From assembly GCF_000165485.1 (NCBI RefSeq), contig NC_014623.1, positions 2,065,501 through 2,129,500 of the forward strand: a DNA stretch of 64,000 nucleotides, given 5' to 3'. Under the pieces are notes generated by a model, which had not been told where the DNA came from, made no database searches, and saw nothing but the letters and a program-made list of their open reading frames with translations. The position numbers and the translations under genes are program-made. The DNA is from Stigmatella aurantiaca DW4/3-1 (GTDB taxonomy: Bacteria > Myxococcota > Myxococcia > Myxococcales > Myxococcaceae). Positions within the stretch are counted from its first letter, which is position 1. Each line of letters opens with the position of its first letter. Shown here one piece after another: positions 42,732 to 51,091 of this stretch.

Positions 42732-45494
42732 TCAGAGCACGCCCAACCGCCGGGCCCGGGCGGCATCCACGGCCGTGGCCTCCCAGCGGCGCACGGCGGC
42801 CTCGCGCTCCGCCTCGGGCGCGTCCGCGTAATAGCCGAGCGTGTCGTTGAGGGCGCGGCTCAGCTCCTCGATGGAGGCCAGCCGCACATCCAGCTCCCGG
42901 TGCCGCAGGGCGGCCACGAGCCAGTCCGCGCGGCGCCGGGTGCGGTTCTCCACCCACCACGCCATCCACTGGCGGGGGTTGAGGCCGAACGTGGCCCGGG
43001 TGACTTCCCGCAGGGCCTCGGCGGCGGCCTGGGCGCACATCTCGTCCTCGCCGCCGGTGAGGTGGATGAGGCCCTCGATGGCGTCGCGGTCGTGCAGTGA
43101 GCCCAGGGCCCGTGCCGCCAGCGAGCGCCGCAGCGGATCGCGGTTGCTCAGCTCCTGGCGCAGCTCTTTCATGGCCGCGTCGAAGCGGGGCAGGTGCTTG
43201 AGCGCGGAGGCGGCCACGCGCGCGGCGCTGGAGATGTCCGGCTCGAAGTCGAAGAGGCCCCGCAGCACCCCGTCCACCAGATCCACGTAGGGCAGGTTGC
43301 CGGCAGTGAGGAGCGCGAGGTAGCGCGTGTCCGCGTCCGTCGCGTCCAGCAGGGGCGCGAGGGCCTGGGCCGCGGGCCTGCCGAGCCGCGACAGCGCGGC
43401 GGGGATGGGGCCCAGCTCGTCCGCCTCGGGCAGCTCCACCACGGGCAGGCGGCTCCAGGCGGTGGGGCCGGGGAAGCTCGAGGCGAGCACGCGGGCGCTG
43501 GCCTCGGGGGTGCGGGCCAGCTCCGCCATGGCGTGGGCGCGCTGGGCGGCATCCGGTCCCGTGAGGCGCCTGAGCAGCGGCGCGAAGTCCGGCGGCGGAC
43601 GCTCCTCGCTCATCACCCGGGGCGGCATCGTCGCGGCGCGGCCCAGGGTGCCGCTCGCGCGGCCGAAGAAAGGGCTCCACCCCAGGCCCGCCACCACGGC
43701 GGGGGCGGGGACGGGGGCCGCGCCGGTGGGGGCGGCCTCTTCGCTGGTGTCTGGCACCCGCAGCTCCGTCAGCCGCTGCTTGCGGAAGAGGATGAGCTCC
43801 TGGAAGGCGCTCGGGAGATCCTGGCAGAACAGGATGTAGTCGGAGAGCCGCCGCTGGCTCACCGGCTTCAGCCCGCAGTCCCCGTACAGCAGCGCGACGA
43901 GCCGGCCTCGCACCTCCACGGGATAGAGGAAGACGGCGCGCGGGGGCTGGCGCCCGAAGAGCTCCAGGTAGTGCCGGGTCAGCGCGTCCGGAGGGAGCGG
44001 ACCGGCATAGCTGCCGCGGGTGACGGCGATGGTGCGGAACACGCTGCCCGCATCGAGCGGGATGGACACCTGGGCGAGTGGCTCGCCCTGAAGGCCCTCG
44101 CCACGGGCTTCCCAGCCCACCGCCGTGCCCCGCAGGACGGCGAAGGCGGCCACGTAGTCGAACGTGCGGCGGCCAAAGCGCAAGGCCACGTCAATGAGCC
44201 GTTCCCGCTCCCGGGTGGCCTCCTTCAAGGCAGCGCGGGCCTGCGCCAGCGTCCAGTCCGGCACGTCCTGCGCCGGAGAGGCCGGAGGCCGGGCCGCGGC
44301 GCCGGGAGGGCTCGCGGGGGCCGCGGGGGCCTCGGGGGGAAAGGCGGCCCGGGGGCGGGACGCCGGGACGGCCGGGGTGGGGTTGCTGAAGACGAGGAAC
44401 TGGGGCTCGGCGGGCTTGGGCAGCACCGGAGCGGAGCCCGGCGGGGCGGCGGAAGGGGCGACCACGAGGGGGACCAGGGTCGTGGGGCCCGGACCGCCCG
44501 TGGGCACGGGCATCGGGGCCGCGGCCGCCGGAGACGCCGCGGGCCGGGAGGCCGCGGGGGCCGGGGTGGGCGCGGCCGGCATGTTGAGGCGCAGCGGCTC
44601 GCGCGTGTACGCCGGGGGCGGGGCCGGCGGGGGCATGGGCGGGCTGGCCGGCATGTTGAGGCGCAGCGGCTCGCGCGTGTACGCCGGGGGCGCGGGGGGC
44701 GGGGGCGTGGCGGCGGGGGCCGCCGGTCCGCGAGGCGGGGGGCTGGGCGCAGCCCCCGCCGGGGCATTGGCGGGCATGTTGAGCCGCAGCGGCTCACGGG
44801 TATAGGCGGGGGGCGCGGGAGGCGGCGTGGCCACGCCCGGAGGGAGCGTGGAGGGGCTGAGCGCAGGGGTCTTCTTCGCCTCCATCGAGAGGGGCTCCGT
44901 GGCCACGGAGCGTGCCAGCCGCTCCACCATGGACGCCGTCAGGGCCGCCTCTTCGTCCAGGGCCTCGGCCGGCGGAGGAGGGGGGGCCGGGGCCTGCGCG
45001 GGGGCCGCCGCGGGGCGGCTGTTGAGCGAGGCCATGAGGTGCGCGAAGCGCGGGGCCAGTGGCTGCTTGTAGACGGCGGAGATCCACTCGCGGACGCGCA
45101 GCTCGGTGGCCACCCACAACTCCAGCGGCTTGCCGAGCAGAAACCCCACCTCGTCCAGCTCCTTGCGGGGCACGGGATAGCCACAGGCGACGTGGAGCGA
45201 GTTGCCATCCAACGACAGCGGCACCACGCACAGCCGGTCAGCGATCTTCGGGGGGATGAAGGTGGCGACGTCCGAGTTGGGCTCGAAGTCCGCCAGGTTC
45301 ACGGGCCGGTAGCCGGACACTTCCCCCAGCAGCTCGAGCAGGCTCGCCTCGTTCCCCACGCCCAGCTCCAGCAGCGCCGTGTCGATCGCGCCGCCCCGGG
45401 TTTGCTGCTGACGCAAGGCGGCTTCCGCCGTCTCCTGGGGGAGAAGGCCGCGCGCGACCAGGAATTGAGCGAGTCGGGCTGGCATGGGGGTCAC
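42732..45494 (-). CDS. MshEN, GAF-like and HEAT multidomain protein with three copies of an 11-residue repeat
   Basis: 920 residues (GTG 45494; ATG at 45485 also possible). N-terminal region 5-150 resembles the GspE/PilB N-terminal (MshEN) domain: FLVARGLLPQETAEAALRQQ, FIPPKIADRL, PLELWVATELRVREWI. A Pro/Ala-rich linker (150-420) holds three copies of YTREPLRLNMP at about 229, 269 and 294. A GAF-like domain lies at about 425-590, and HEAT-like helices fill 620-920. MshEN domains bind c-di-GMP in PilZ-less ATPases, so this could be a c-di-GMP-linked adaptor, but no ATPase domain is present. The linker repeats may be docking motifs. Confidence 0.85.
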   Translation of the reverse strand: MTPMPARLAQFLVARGLLPQETAEAALRQQQTRGGAIDTALLELGVGNEASLLELLGEVSGYRPVNLADFEPNSDVATFIPPKIADRLCVVPLSLDGNSLHVACGYPVPRKELDEVGFLLGKPLELWVATELRVREWISAVYKQPLAPRFAHLMASLNSRPAAAPAQAPAPPPPPAEALDEEAALTASMVERLARSVATEPLSMEAKKTPALSPSTLPPGVATPPPAPPAYTREPLRLNMPANAPAGAAPSPPPRGPAAPAATPPPPAPPAYTREPLRLNMPASPPMPPPAPPPAYTREPLRLNMPAAPTPAPAASRPAASPAAAAPMPVPTGGPGPTTLVPLVVAPSAAPPGSAPVLPKPAEPQFLVFSNPTPAVPASRPRAAFPPEAPAAPASPPGAAARPPASPAQDVPDWTLAQARAALKEATRERERLIDVALRFGRRTFDYVAAFAVLRGTAVGWEARGEGLQGEPLAQVSIPLDAGSVFRTIAVTRGSYAGPLPPDALTRHYLELFGRQPPRAVFLYPVEVRGRLVALLYGDCGLKPVSQRRLSDYILFCQDLPSAFQELILFRKQRLTELRVPDTSEEAAPTGAAPVPAPAVVAGLGWSPFFGRASGTLGRAATMPPRVMSEERPPPDFAPLLRRLTGPDAAQRAHAMAELARTPEASARVLASSFPGPTAWSRLPVVELPEADELGPIPAALSRLGRPAAQALAPLLDATDADTRYLALLTAGNLPYVDLVDGVLRGLFDFEPDISSAARVAASALKHLPRFDAAMKELRQELSNRDPLRRSLAARALGSLHDRDAIEGLIHLTGGEDEMCAQAAAEALREVTRATFGLNPRQWMAWWVENRTRRRADWLVAALRHRELDVRLASIEELSRALNDTLGYYADAPEAEREAAVRRWEATAVDAARARRLGVL
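44580..44814 (-). repeat. Three near-identical coding repeats in the linker of the MshEN protein
   Basis: The same 35-40 base segment (coding PAYTREPLRLNMPA) recurs at about 44580-44618, 44652-44693 and 44775-44814, with two copies almost identical and the third diverged by a few bases. Spacers of 30-80 bases between them are Pro/Ala-coding. Confidence 0.85.
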
Positions 45495-45537
45495 GGCATC
45501 TTACGGCCGTGCGAGCAAGGTACAATGATGCTTTGGG

Positions 45538-46554
45538 TCAGCTCGGTTGAACGACAAACGTCGACGTGAGCTTGTCATGGAGGGTTTGTCCGCGTCTGTC
45601 GAACAGGGCCATCCAGAATCCGCCCAGGAACAGTCCAAAAGAGACAGCCGAGAGCAACGCCCGGACCATGGCGCGGCCCGGCGCGGGGGCCATGCCGTGG
45701 GTGTCGACCAGCCGGAGCCCCAGCAGCAGTCTGCCCAGGGTGCGCCCATTCCACAGGAACGCGGCCACCGTGCAGTAGACGAGGGCCAGCACCAGCAGGA
45801 GGAAGAAGCCGGGCACCAGGACAGACTGGAGCGCGTGCAGCCACGCGGCCAGGGTGTCGAGCTCGGTGAGCCCCTGGGACGAAGGGGCCTTCACCCCCGC
45901 GATGGAGGACGCCAGGGTGATGTAGAGGGCGGCCACCCCCACCAGGGCGGCGGTGTCGATGCTGAAGGACAGCAGGCGCCGCCAGAGCGACGCGGGGCGA
46001 GCGTGCACCTCCTGGATGCCGGGCGTGGGCTGCGGGGCCGTGGCCCCCCGGGGACGCTGCGGCGCGGGCGCCGCCGCGTGGGCGATGGCCGGCAAGGGCA
46101 GGCCCTGTGACGGGTGCCGCGGTGTCGGCTCTTCACCGGGGCCCGGCGAGGGGCGCGCCGTGGGCGCGAAGGTGACCACCGGCACGGGCGCCGGGGTGTG
46201 GCGCAAGGGCGGAGGGGGGGCGGGAACAGGCTCCGGCATCCGGGCGCGCGGCGCGGCGGGCGGCGGCGGGGCCATCGGCGCGGGGAGGGGCGCGTCCTTG
46301 ATCGTCTCCGGCTCGTCGGCCTCGACGGCCTGGAGGGCGGACTGGGAAGGCGTGGGCCCTCGCGCCAGCTCCGAGAAGCTCGGCACGGATGGCTGGGAAC
46401 CCGAGGGGGTTCGCTCCGGCGTCCGCCGGTCAATCCGGATGTCCTTGTCGAGCAACGGGGGACGGGTCGGGGGAGGCTGCTTCACGGTCACCGCACAGGC
46501 GACGCACTCCCCGATGGTGGGCAGCTCGTAGCCGCATTTCAGGCACTTGGACAA
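45538..46554 (-). CDS. RDD-family membrane protein with N-terminal zinc ribbon
   Basis: 338 residues from a TTG at 46554 (GGGAGG five to six bases upstream). The N-terminus MSKCLKCGYELPTIGECVAC is a zinc-ribbon-like Cys set, followed by a long Pro/Ala/Arg linker. The C-terminal 150 residues form an RDD domain with three hydrophobic segments and LWRRLLSFSIDTAALVGVA as its first Arg-Asp-bearing helix. Role unknown; RDD proteins are often linked to transport. It is followed at 45494 by the MshEN gene on the same strand, so the two may be co-transcribed. Confidence 0.85.
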   Translation of the reverse strand: MSKCLKCGYELPTIGECVACAVTVKQPPPTRPPLLDKDIRIDRRTPERTPSGSQPSVPSFSELARGPTPSQSALQAVEADEPETIKDAPLPAPMAPPPPAAPRARMPEPVPAPPPPLRHTPAPVPVVTFAPTARPSPGPGEEPTPRHPSQGLPLPAIAHAAAPAPQRPRGATAPQPTPGIQEVHARPASLWRRLLSFSIDTAALVGVAALYITLASSIAGVKAPSSQGLTELDTLAAWLHALQSVLVPGFFLLLVLALVYCTVAAFLWNGRTLGRLLLGLRLVDTHGMAPAPGRAMVRALLSAVSFGLFLGGFWMALFDRRGQTLHDKLTSTFVVQPS

Positions 46555-46611
46555 CGTTTCCTCCCGGTGGCACAGAGGGGTGCTACATGTAAGGACGACC
46601 TTGCACCGGGA

Positions 46612-46664
46612 GCAAGAAAAGCGCGAGCCCCCGGTGGTTCCTCGGCTGAGGAACCGTCAGGGGC
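46612..46664 (-). terminator. Intrinsic terminator of the GlsB-like gene
   Basis: Read on the minus strand, a long stem (GAGCCCC paired with GGGGCTC; inner GGTTCCTC with GAGGAACC) at 46623-46664 is followed four bases later by TTTTCTT. It starts about 55 bases after the stop at 46718 and stops transcription before the RDD gene. Confidence 0.85.
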
Positions 46665-46717
46665 TCGGCACCTGTCTCCCACTCCTGTTCCGGAGGGGTA
46701 CCTGTAGGACACGCGCG

Positions 46718-46984
46718 CTAGGCGTGAATGCGGCGCCGTCCGGCGGCCCCCACCAGCAAGAGGACCACGATGGATCCGATGACGGACATCAGGATTCCCG
46801 TGGGGTGCACATCAAAGAGCCGTCCATCCCGAGCGAAGAGCGAGCCGACGAGGCCGCCCACCAGTGAGCCGACCATGCCCAGCAACGTGGTGGCGATGAG
46901 CCCCATGCTCTGGCGGCCCGGCAGGATGGCACGTGCGATGAGACCCGCGATGAGACCGATGATGATGAATGCGATGATGCCCAT
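46718..46984 (-). CDS. GlsB/YeaQ/YmgE family small membrane protein
   Basis: 88 residues with three hydrophobic helices (MGIIAFIIIGLIAGLIARAI, GLIATTLLGMVGSLVGGLVG and ILMSVIGSIVVLLLVGAAGR), and the Gly-rich pattern of transglycosylase-associated stress proteins. Members are small inner-membrane proteins induced by stress; molecular role unclear. Ends in RRRIHA. A strong intrinsic terminator follows. Confidence 0.93.
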   Translation of the reverse strand: MGIIAFIIIGLIAGLIARAILPGRQSMGLIATTLLGMVGSLVGGLVGSLFARDGRLFDVHPTGILMSVIGSIVVLLLVGAAGRRRIHA

Positions 46985-47108
46985 GGAAAGTTCTCCCAGT
47001 CAGAAGGGGCCCCCTCAGGCCCGGATGTGAGGAAAGTAGGATCGCGGATGTGGGTGCGGCACCCAGGGGAGGTTTGGGGCTTGCTCTCTCGGTTGCTCTC
47101 CAAGCGCA

Positions 47109-47843
47109 CTATCCAAGCTCGCCCTCCAGGTGGGCCATCACCGCGAGCGCGGCCAGCGCCGCCGTCTCGGTGCGCAGGATGAGCGCCCCGAGCGTGACCC
47201 CCCGCGCCCCCAGCGCCCGGAGCGCGGCCACCTCCTCACGCGTCAGGCCTCCCTCGGGCCCGACCACGAGGGCCACGGGGGCCCCGGGGGCACAGGCGCG
47301 AAAGGCCTCGCCCAGCGGCACCGCCGTCTCCTCTTCGTCCAGCACCAGGAGCTGCGTGCCGGGCGGAAGCGCCCGGGCGCGGTCGAGCAGGGCGGCGGGA
47401 GGATGGACCTGGGGCACGTCGTTGCGCCTGCACTGGCGCGCGGCCTCCTCGACGATCTTCTCCCACCGCAGGGTGCGCTCCCCGGCACGCTTGGGCTCGA
47501 GCTTCACCACGCTGCGCGCGGTGTCCACGGGGTAGAAGGCGGCGGCGCCCAGCTCGGTGCCCTTCTGGAGCACCCACTCCAGCTTGTCGCCCTTGGGCAG
47601 CCCTTGCAGCACGCTGAGCGCCCGGCGCGGGGGCGTGCTCCGGGCGGCCCCCAGCGTGAGGCGGGCCTCGCGCGCGTCCACGGCGGCCACCCGCGCCTCG
47701 AAGGCGCGGCCCGTTCCATCGAAGACCTCCAGCGAAGCCCCCTCGCTCAGCCGCAGCACGTGCAGCAGGTAGTGGTGGCGGTCTCCGGAGAGGAGCACCT
47801 CGGTGGGCGGGTGCTCCGGAAGGGGGACGAAGAGGCGAACCAA
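47109..47843 (-). CDS. rsmE: 16S rRNA (uracil1498-N3)-methyltransferase
   Basis: 244 residues. SPOUT-class methyltransferase with the C-terminal knot motifs VALVVGPEGGLTREEV and LGALILRTETAALAALAVM, preceded by the RsmE N-terminal PUA-like region (HHYLLHVLRLSEG). It methylates U1498 of 16S rRNA. A TTG start at 47843 gives MVRLFVPLPEH; no strong ribosome site was seen, so the start may shift slightly. Confidence 0.92.
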   Translation of the reverse strand: MVRLFVPLPEHPPTEVLLSGDRHHYLLHVLRLSEGASLEVFDGTGRAFEARVAAVDAREARLTLGAARSTPPRRALSVLQGLPKGDKLEWVLQKGTELGAAAFYPVDTARSVVKLEPKRAGERTLRWEKIVEEAARQCRRNDVPQVHPPAALLDRARALPPGTQLLVLDEEETAVPLGEAFRACAPGAPVALVVGPEGGLTREEVAALRALGARGVTLGALILRTETAALAALAVMAHLEGELG

Positions 47844-47935
47844 GGGCGGGTCTGCTCCGGCAAGGGCGGTGGGAACGCCCCCGGATTCAACAAGGAGACC
47901 TGGCCCTTGTCTCTAGCCGCGCGGCCCTGGGGACT

Positions 47936-48424
47936 TCAGGCGCGGGAGGCCGACGCCGCCGGGTGCTGGGGCTTGACGGCGTACTCCCCCATCAACATGG
48001 CGACGAAGAACATGGGCCCCACGAGGGCGTGGACCATGTTGGAGAGGAAGGAGGGCGACTTCTTCTCCCAGACGGCATGGCCGGCGAGCTGGATGAGCCA
48101 GCCGCCAATGGCCAGGGCGATGACGGCCCAGACCGGCAGCATCCGGCCCAGCGGGAAGCAGAGCGCGGTGGCGATGGAGACGATGAGGCCCAACTTCAGG
48201 TCGGCCCGCAGGTACCAGAGCGTGGCCAGGCCCCAGACCACCATGCCCAGCGTCAGCGCGCCCCCGGGCAGCACGGGGATGGCCACGAGCCGCACCCAGT
48301 CCAGCATGGCGATGATGTGAAGGACGATGACGGGAATCGCCACCTTGTGGGTGAGCCGGTTGGTGGGGTGTTGGTGGGACGAGGCGTAGTCGTCGAAAAG
48401 GGCGAGGAGGCGAGGGTTGAGCAT
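47936..48424 (-). CDS. Mpo1-like (DUF962) membrane protein
   Basis: 162 residues from the ATG at 48424 (GGAGG eight bases upstream). Four hydrophobic segments and the family motifs SSHQHPTNRLTHKVAIP and GHAVWEKKSP are present; yeast Mpo1 with these His residues is an Fe-dependent dioxygenase that alpha-oxidises 2-hydroxy fatty acids. The conserved His, Asn and Glu are visible, so iron-dependent lipid oxidation is likely. Upstream lie about 180 bases without gene or motif, before the BlaI operators. Confidence 0.88.
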   Translation of the reverse strand: MLNPRLLALFDDYASSHQHPTNRLTHKVAIPVIVLHIIAMLDWVRLVAIPVLPGGALTLGMVVWGLATLWYLRADLKLGLIVSIATALCFPLGRMLPVWAVIALAIGGWLIQLAGHAVWEKKSPSFLSNMVHALVGPMFFVAMLMGEYAVKPQHPAASASRA

Positions 48425-48601
48425 GTGGGAATCCTCCAAGGGTTCAACCCAGGGAGGGTAGGGAAACTTCAGGCCGATGTCCTGGCCCAGTGCGTCAAGA
48501 CGCGGGTGGCCGGTCCTCCCGCCCAGCGGCTGAAGGCCTGCCCGGAGACGTCACGGCCCCGGGCGGCCGGGGCCCGGTCAAGGTTTCGTCAGCGACTGCT
48601 T

Positions 48602-48617
48602 GACTACGGTTGTAGTC
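48602..48617. promoter_or_regulatory. BlaI-type operator 1
   Basis: GACTACGGTTGTAGTC is a perfect palindrome with TAC-N4-GTA cores like the BlaI/MecI site TACTACA-TGTAGTA. It lies 50 bases before the blaI start. Confidence 0.8.
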
Positions 48618-48634
48618 AGCCGTACCTTTTGCGC

Positions 48635-48650
48635 GACTACAGTTGTCGTC
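48635..48650. promoter_or_regulatory. BlaI-type operator 2
   Basis: GACTACAGTTGTCGTC differs from operator 1 at two positions and lies 33 bases further down, 16 bases before blaI. Paired operators with this spacing let BlaI repress its own operon. Confidence 0.75.
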
Positions 48651-48666
48651 AAGCGGGTGGCGCGAG

Positions 48667-49050
48667 ATGAAGAAACCGGTGGGAGAGCAGGAGCTGGTGG
48701 TGCTGCGGTACGTGGCGGAGCACGGCCCGGCCACCGTGGGCGAGGTGGCCGAGCGCTTCGGGGAGCCGCAAGGCCTGGCGCGCTCCACCATCCTGACGGT
48801 GATGGAGCGGCTGCGGCTGAAGGGCTACCTGACGCGGCGCAAGGTGGAGGGGGTGTTCCAGTACGCCTCGCCCGTGCCCCCGGGGGAGCTGCTGCGGGGC
48901 GTGGTGGATGACTTCGTGCAGCGGACACTCTCCGGCTCGCTGTCGCCGTTCGTCACCTACCTGGCCGAGGCGGAGGATGTGTCCGACGACGAACTGAAAC
49001 AGCTTCAGGACGCCGTGGCGCGGCTGCGCCAGAAGCGGCGGAAGGACTGA
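48667..49050 (+). CDS. blaI: BlaI/MecI-family transcription repressor
   Basis: 127 residues. N-terminal winged helix (EQELVVLRYVAEHGPATVGEV, ARSTILTVMERLRLKGYLTRRKVEGVFQY) and a C-terminal dimerisation helix. It represses the operon and is cleaved after signalling by an M56 protein. Start 48667 is the second methionine of a longer frame; it fits the family. The operators just upstream fit autoregulation, and the M56 gene begins 3 bases after its stop. Confidence 0.93.
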   Translation: MKKPVGEQELVVLRYVAEHGPATVGEVAERFGEPQGLARSTILTVMERLRLKGYLTRRKVEGVFQYASPVPPGELLRGVVDDFVQRTLSGSLSPFVTYLAEAEDVSDDELKQLQDAVARLRQKRRKD

Positions 49051-49053
49051 GCC

Positions 49054-51072
49054 ATGGGACTGCTGTCGCTGCCTGAGGTGGGGCTGTGGTTGTCAGCGTG
49101 GGCCGAAGGGCTGTGGCGGGCCACTTGGCAGGGGGCCTTGGCCGCGCTGGCCGTCTGGGCGCTGGTGAGGGCCCTGCCGCGTCTGCCGGCGTCGGTGAGG
49201 GCGGGGCTCTGGTGGGCCGTGGCCCTGAAGTTCGTGCTGACCCTGGGCTGGCCCCGGCCCTTGCCCTTGCCGCTGCTGGCGGCCAGGAGTGAGCCGGCGG
49301 CGCTCGCACAGGCGCCGCGAAGTCCTTCCCCCTCCGTGGCCGTGCACGCCGCTGGAAGCTCCGGCGGAGAGATGGAGGAAGTCATGTCTCCGCCCTTGGC
49401 TCCGGCGCCTGTCGGGGGCGTGGCCCGAGAAGCGGCGTGGCCCCCCCTGGCGGGGCTGGTGCTGTTCGGCGTGTGGGCGATGGGGGTGGCCTGGCAGCTC
49501 CGCGGTCACGTGCGCTCGTGGCGCCAGGTGCGGGGCATGCGGGAGCGGGCGCGGCCGCTCCAGCACCCAGAGTTGGAGGAGGAGCTGGATTTTCTCTCCA
49601 CGGAAGCGGGGCTGCGCCGTCCGCCCCGGCTCCTGGTGTCGAGCGAGGTGGCCAGTCCCCTCGCGGCGGGATTGCTGTCCCCCGTGGTGGTGCTGCCCGC
49701 GAAGGCCGTGAGCGGTTTGCCGGTCGAGGCCCTGCGCATGGCGCTGGCCCACGAAGTCGCCCACCTGCGGCGAGGAGATCTCTGGATGGGCTGGGCGCCC
49801 GCCTTCGCGGAGACGGTGCTCTTCTTCCACCCCTTGGTGCGCCAGGCGGCCCGCGAGTACGCGCTGGCCCGCGAGGAAGCCTGTGATGCCGAGGCCCTCC
49901 GCCTCACCGGCGCCGAGCCCGCGGACTACGGCGAGTTGCTCATCACCTTCGGAATCGCCCGGGCCCCCGGTACTGCCGCGGCCCTCGGCGCGTCCGTCCA
50001 TCTTCACGCGTTGCACAGGAGGCTTCGAATGTTGGAATTCGTCGATGTCATGTCCCCCCGTCCCCGCCGGCTGCTGACGGGCGCGCTCTGTGCGCTCGGC
50101 GTGGTGGCACTGGTGCCCTTCCAGGTGGTCGCGCAGGAGCCCCCGCCTGCTCCACCCGCCAAGGCCGCCGTGACTCCCGCAGCCCCGCCTGCTCCACCCG
50201 CCAAGGCCGCCGTGACTCCCGCAGCCCCGCCTGCTCCGCCCGCCAAGGCCGCCGTGGCTCCCGCAGCCCCGCCTGCGCCCAGTGCCCCCGCGGCGAAGAG
50301 GGCCGTTCCCGTGCCGCCGGTGCCGCCGGTGCCTCCCATGGGCCCGCTCGCGCTCAAGGCCCCGCCAGTGCCCCCGGTGCCCCCGGTTCCTCCCATGGTG
50401 GGGGATGACGAGGGCGACAGCTTCGTGCTCGTCACGGATGGCTCCATCATGATGTCCGGCACGACAGGGGATCTGCACCTGGCGCGCACCTTCAAGCAGG
50501 GCGGCAAGGACCTGCTGTACGTGCGCCGTGGCGAGAAGGCGTTCATCATCCGGGACACGAAGACCTTGCAGCAGCTCCGCGCGCTGATGCAGGGGGCCCA
50601 GGCGGAGGGCAGTCAGCAACACGAGCTGGGGAAGAAGCAGGGTGAGCTGGGGAGGAAGCAAGGCGAGCTGGGCGTGAAGCAGGGCGAACTGGGGATGAAG
50701 CAGGGCCAGCTGGGCGTGAAGCACGCGGAGGTGGCGCAGAAGCGGGCCGCCCTGGCGCTGGAGCACTCCCGGCGGGTGTCTCTCCAGGACGAGGCCGAGC
50801 AGGAGCGGCTCGAGGCGGAGTTGGAGAAGAAAGAGCAGCAGCTGGAACGGGAGGAGGAGGCGATCGACCAGGAGCAGGAAGCGCTGAGTGAGCAGCAGGA
50901 GGCCCTGGGCCGGCAGCAGGAGGCGCTCGGGGATGAGCAGGAAAGCCTGAGCCGTGAGCAAGAAAAGCTGGCGCGTCAGCACGAGAAGCAGGCGCGCGAG
51001 GTGCAGACGAAGGTGCGCACCCTCATCGATGAGGCGCTGAAGCAAGGTCTGGGCGAGCCGCTGCCCTCCTGA
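49054..51072 (+). CDS. BlaR1-like M56 membrane metallopeptidase with a repeat-rich C-terminal extension
   Basis: 672 residues. Hydrophobic N-terminal segments and an M56 peptidase domain with zinc motif HEVAH (233-237) and EEACDAEALRL. After a transmembrane segment near 335-355 there is no penicillin-binding sensor. Instead come three 14-residue PPAPPAKAAVTPAA repeats (365-406), more Pro/Val repeats, a beta-rich stretch, five seven-residue ELGxKQG repeats (524-558) and a long Glu/Gln coiled coil to the end. The sensor is thus replaced and the input is unknown. It forms a unit with BlaI. Confidence 0.9.
   Translation: MGLLSLPEVGLWLSAWAEGLWRATWQGALAALAVWALVRALPRLPASVRAGLWWAVALKFVLTLGWPRPLPLPLLAARSEPAALAQAPRSPSPSVAVHAAGSSGGEMEEVMSPPLAPAPVGGVAREAAWPPLAGLVLFGVWAMGVAWQLRGHVRSWRQVRGMRERARPLQHPELEEELDFLSTEAGLRRPPRLLVSSEVASPLAAGLLSPVVVLPAKAVSGLPVEALRMALAHEVAHLRRGDLWMGWAPAFAETVLFFHPLVRQAAREYALAREEACDAEALRLTGAEPADYGELLITFGIARAPGTAAALGASVHLHALHRRLRMLEFVDVMSPRPRRLLTGALCALGVVALVPFQVVAQEPPPAPPAKAAVTPAAPPAPPAKAAVTPAAPPAPPAKAAVAPAAPPAPSAPAAKRAVPVPPVPPVPPMGPLALKAPPVPPVPPVPPMVGDDEGDSFVLVTDGSIMMSGTTGDLHLARTFKQGGKDLLYVRRGEKAFIIRDTKTLQQLRALMQGAQAEGSQQHELGKKQGELGRKQGELGVKQGELGMKQGQLGVKHAEVAQKRAALALEHSRRVSLQDEAEQERLEAELEKKEQQLEREEEAIDQEQEALSEQQEALGRQQEALGDEQESLSREQEKLARQHEKQAREVQTKVRTLIDEALKQGLGEPLPS
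50146..50271 (+). repeat. Three tandem 42-base repeats (Pro/Ala linker of M56 protein)
   Basis: Copies at 50146-50187, 50188-50229 and 50230-50271; the first two are identical as read and the third has two or three base changes. Each codes PAPPAKAAVTPAAP, so the copy number can change without frameshift. Confidence 0.9.
50623..50727 (+). repeat. Five tandem 21-base repeats (ELGxKQG heptads)
   Basis: Units of 21 bases coding ELG(K/R/V/M)KQG, the last one diverging to QLGVKHA. Each heptad fits one turn pair of a coiled coil and leads into the Glu/Gln helix. Confidence 0.88.
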
Positions 51073-51091
51073 CCCCAGCGCTCCCCCAGCG

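Noticed and set aside
49054-51072. Classical BlaR1 beta-lactam receptor
   Set aside because: The M56 domain is present but no penicillin-binding SxxK/SxN/KTG motifs follow.
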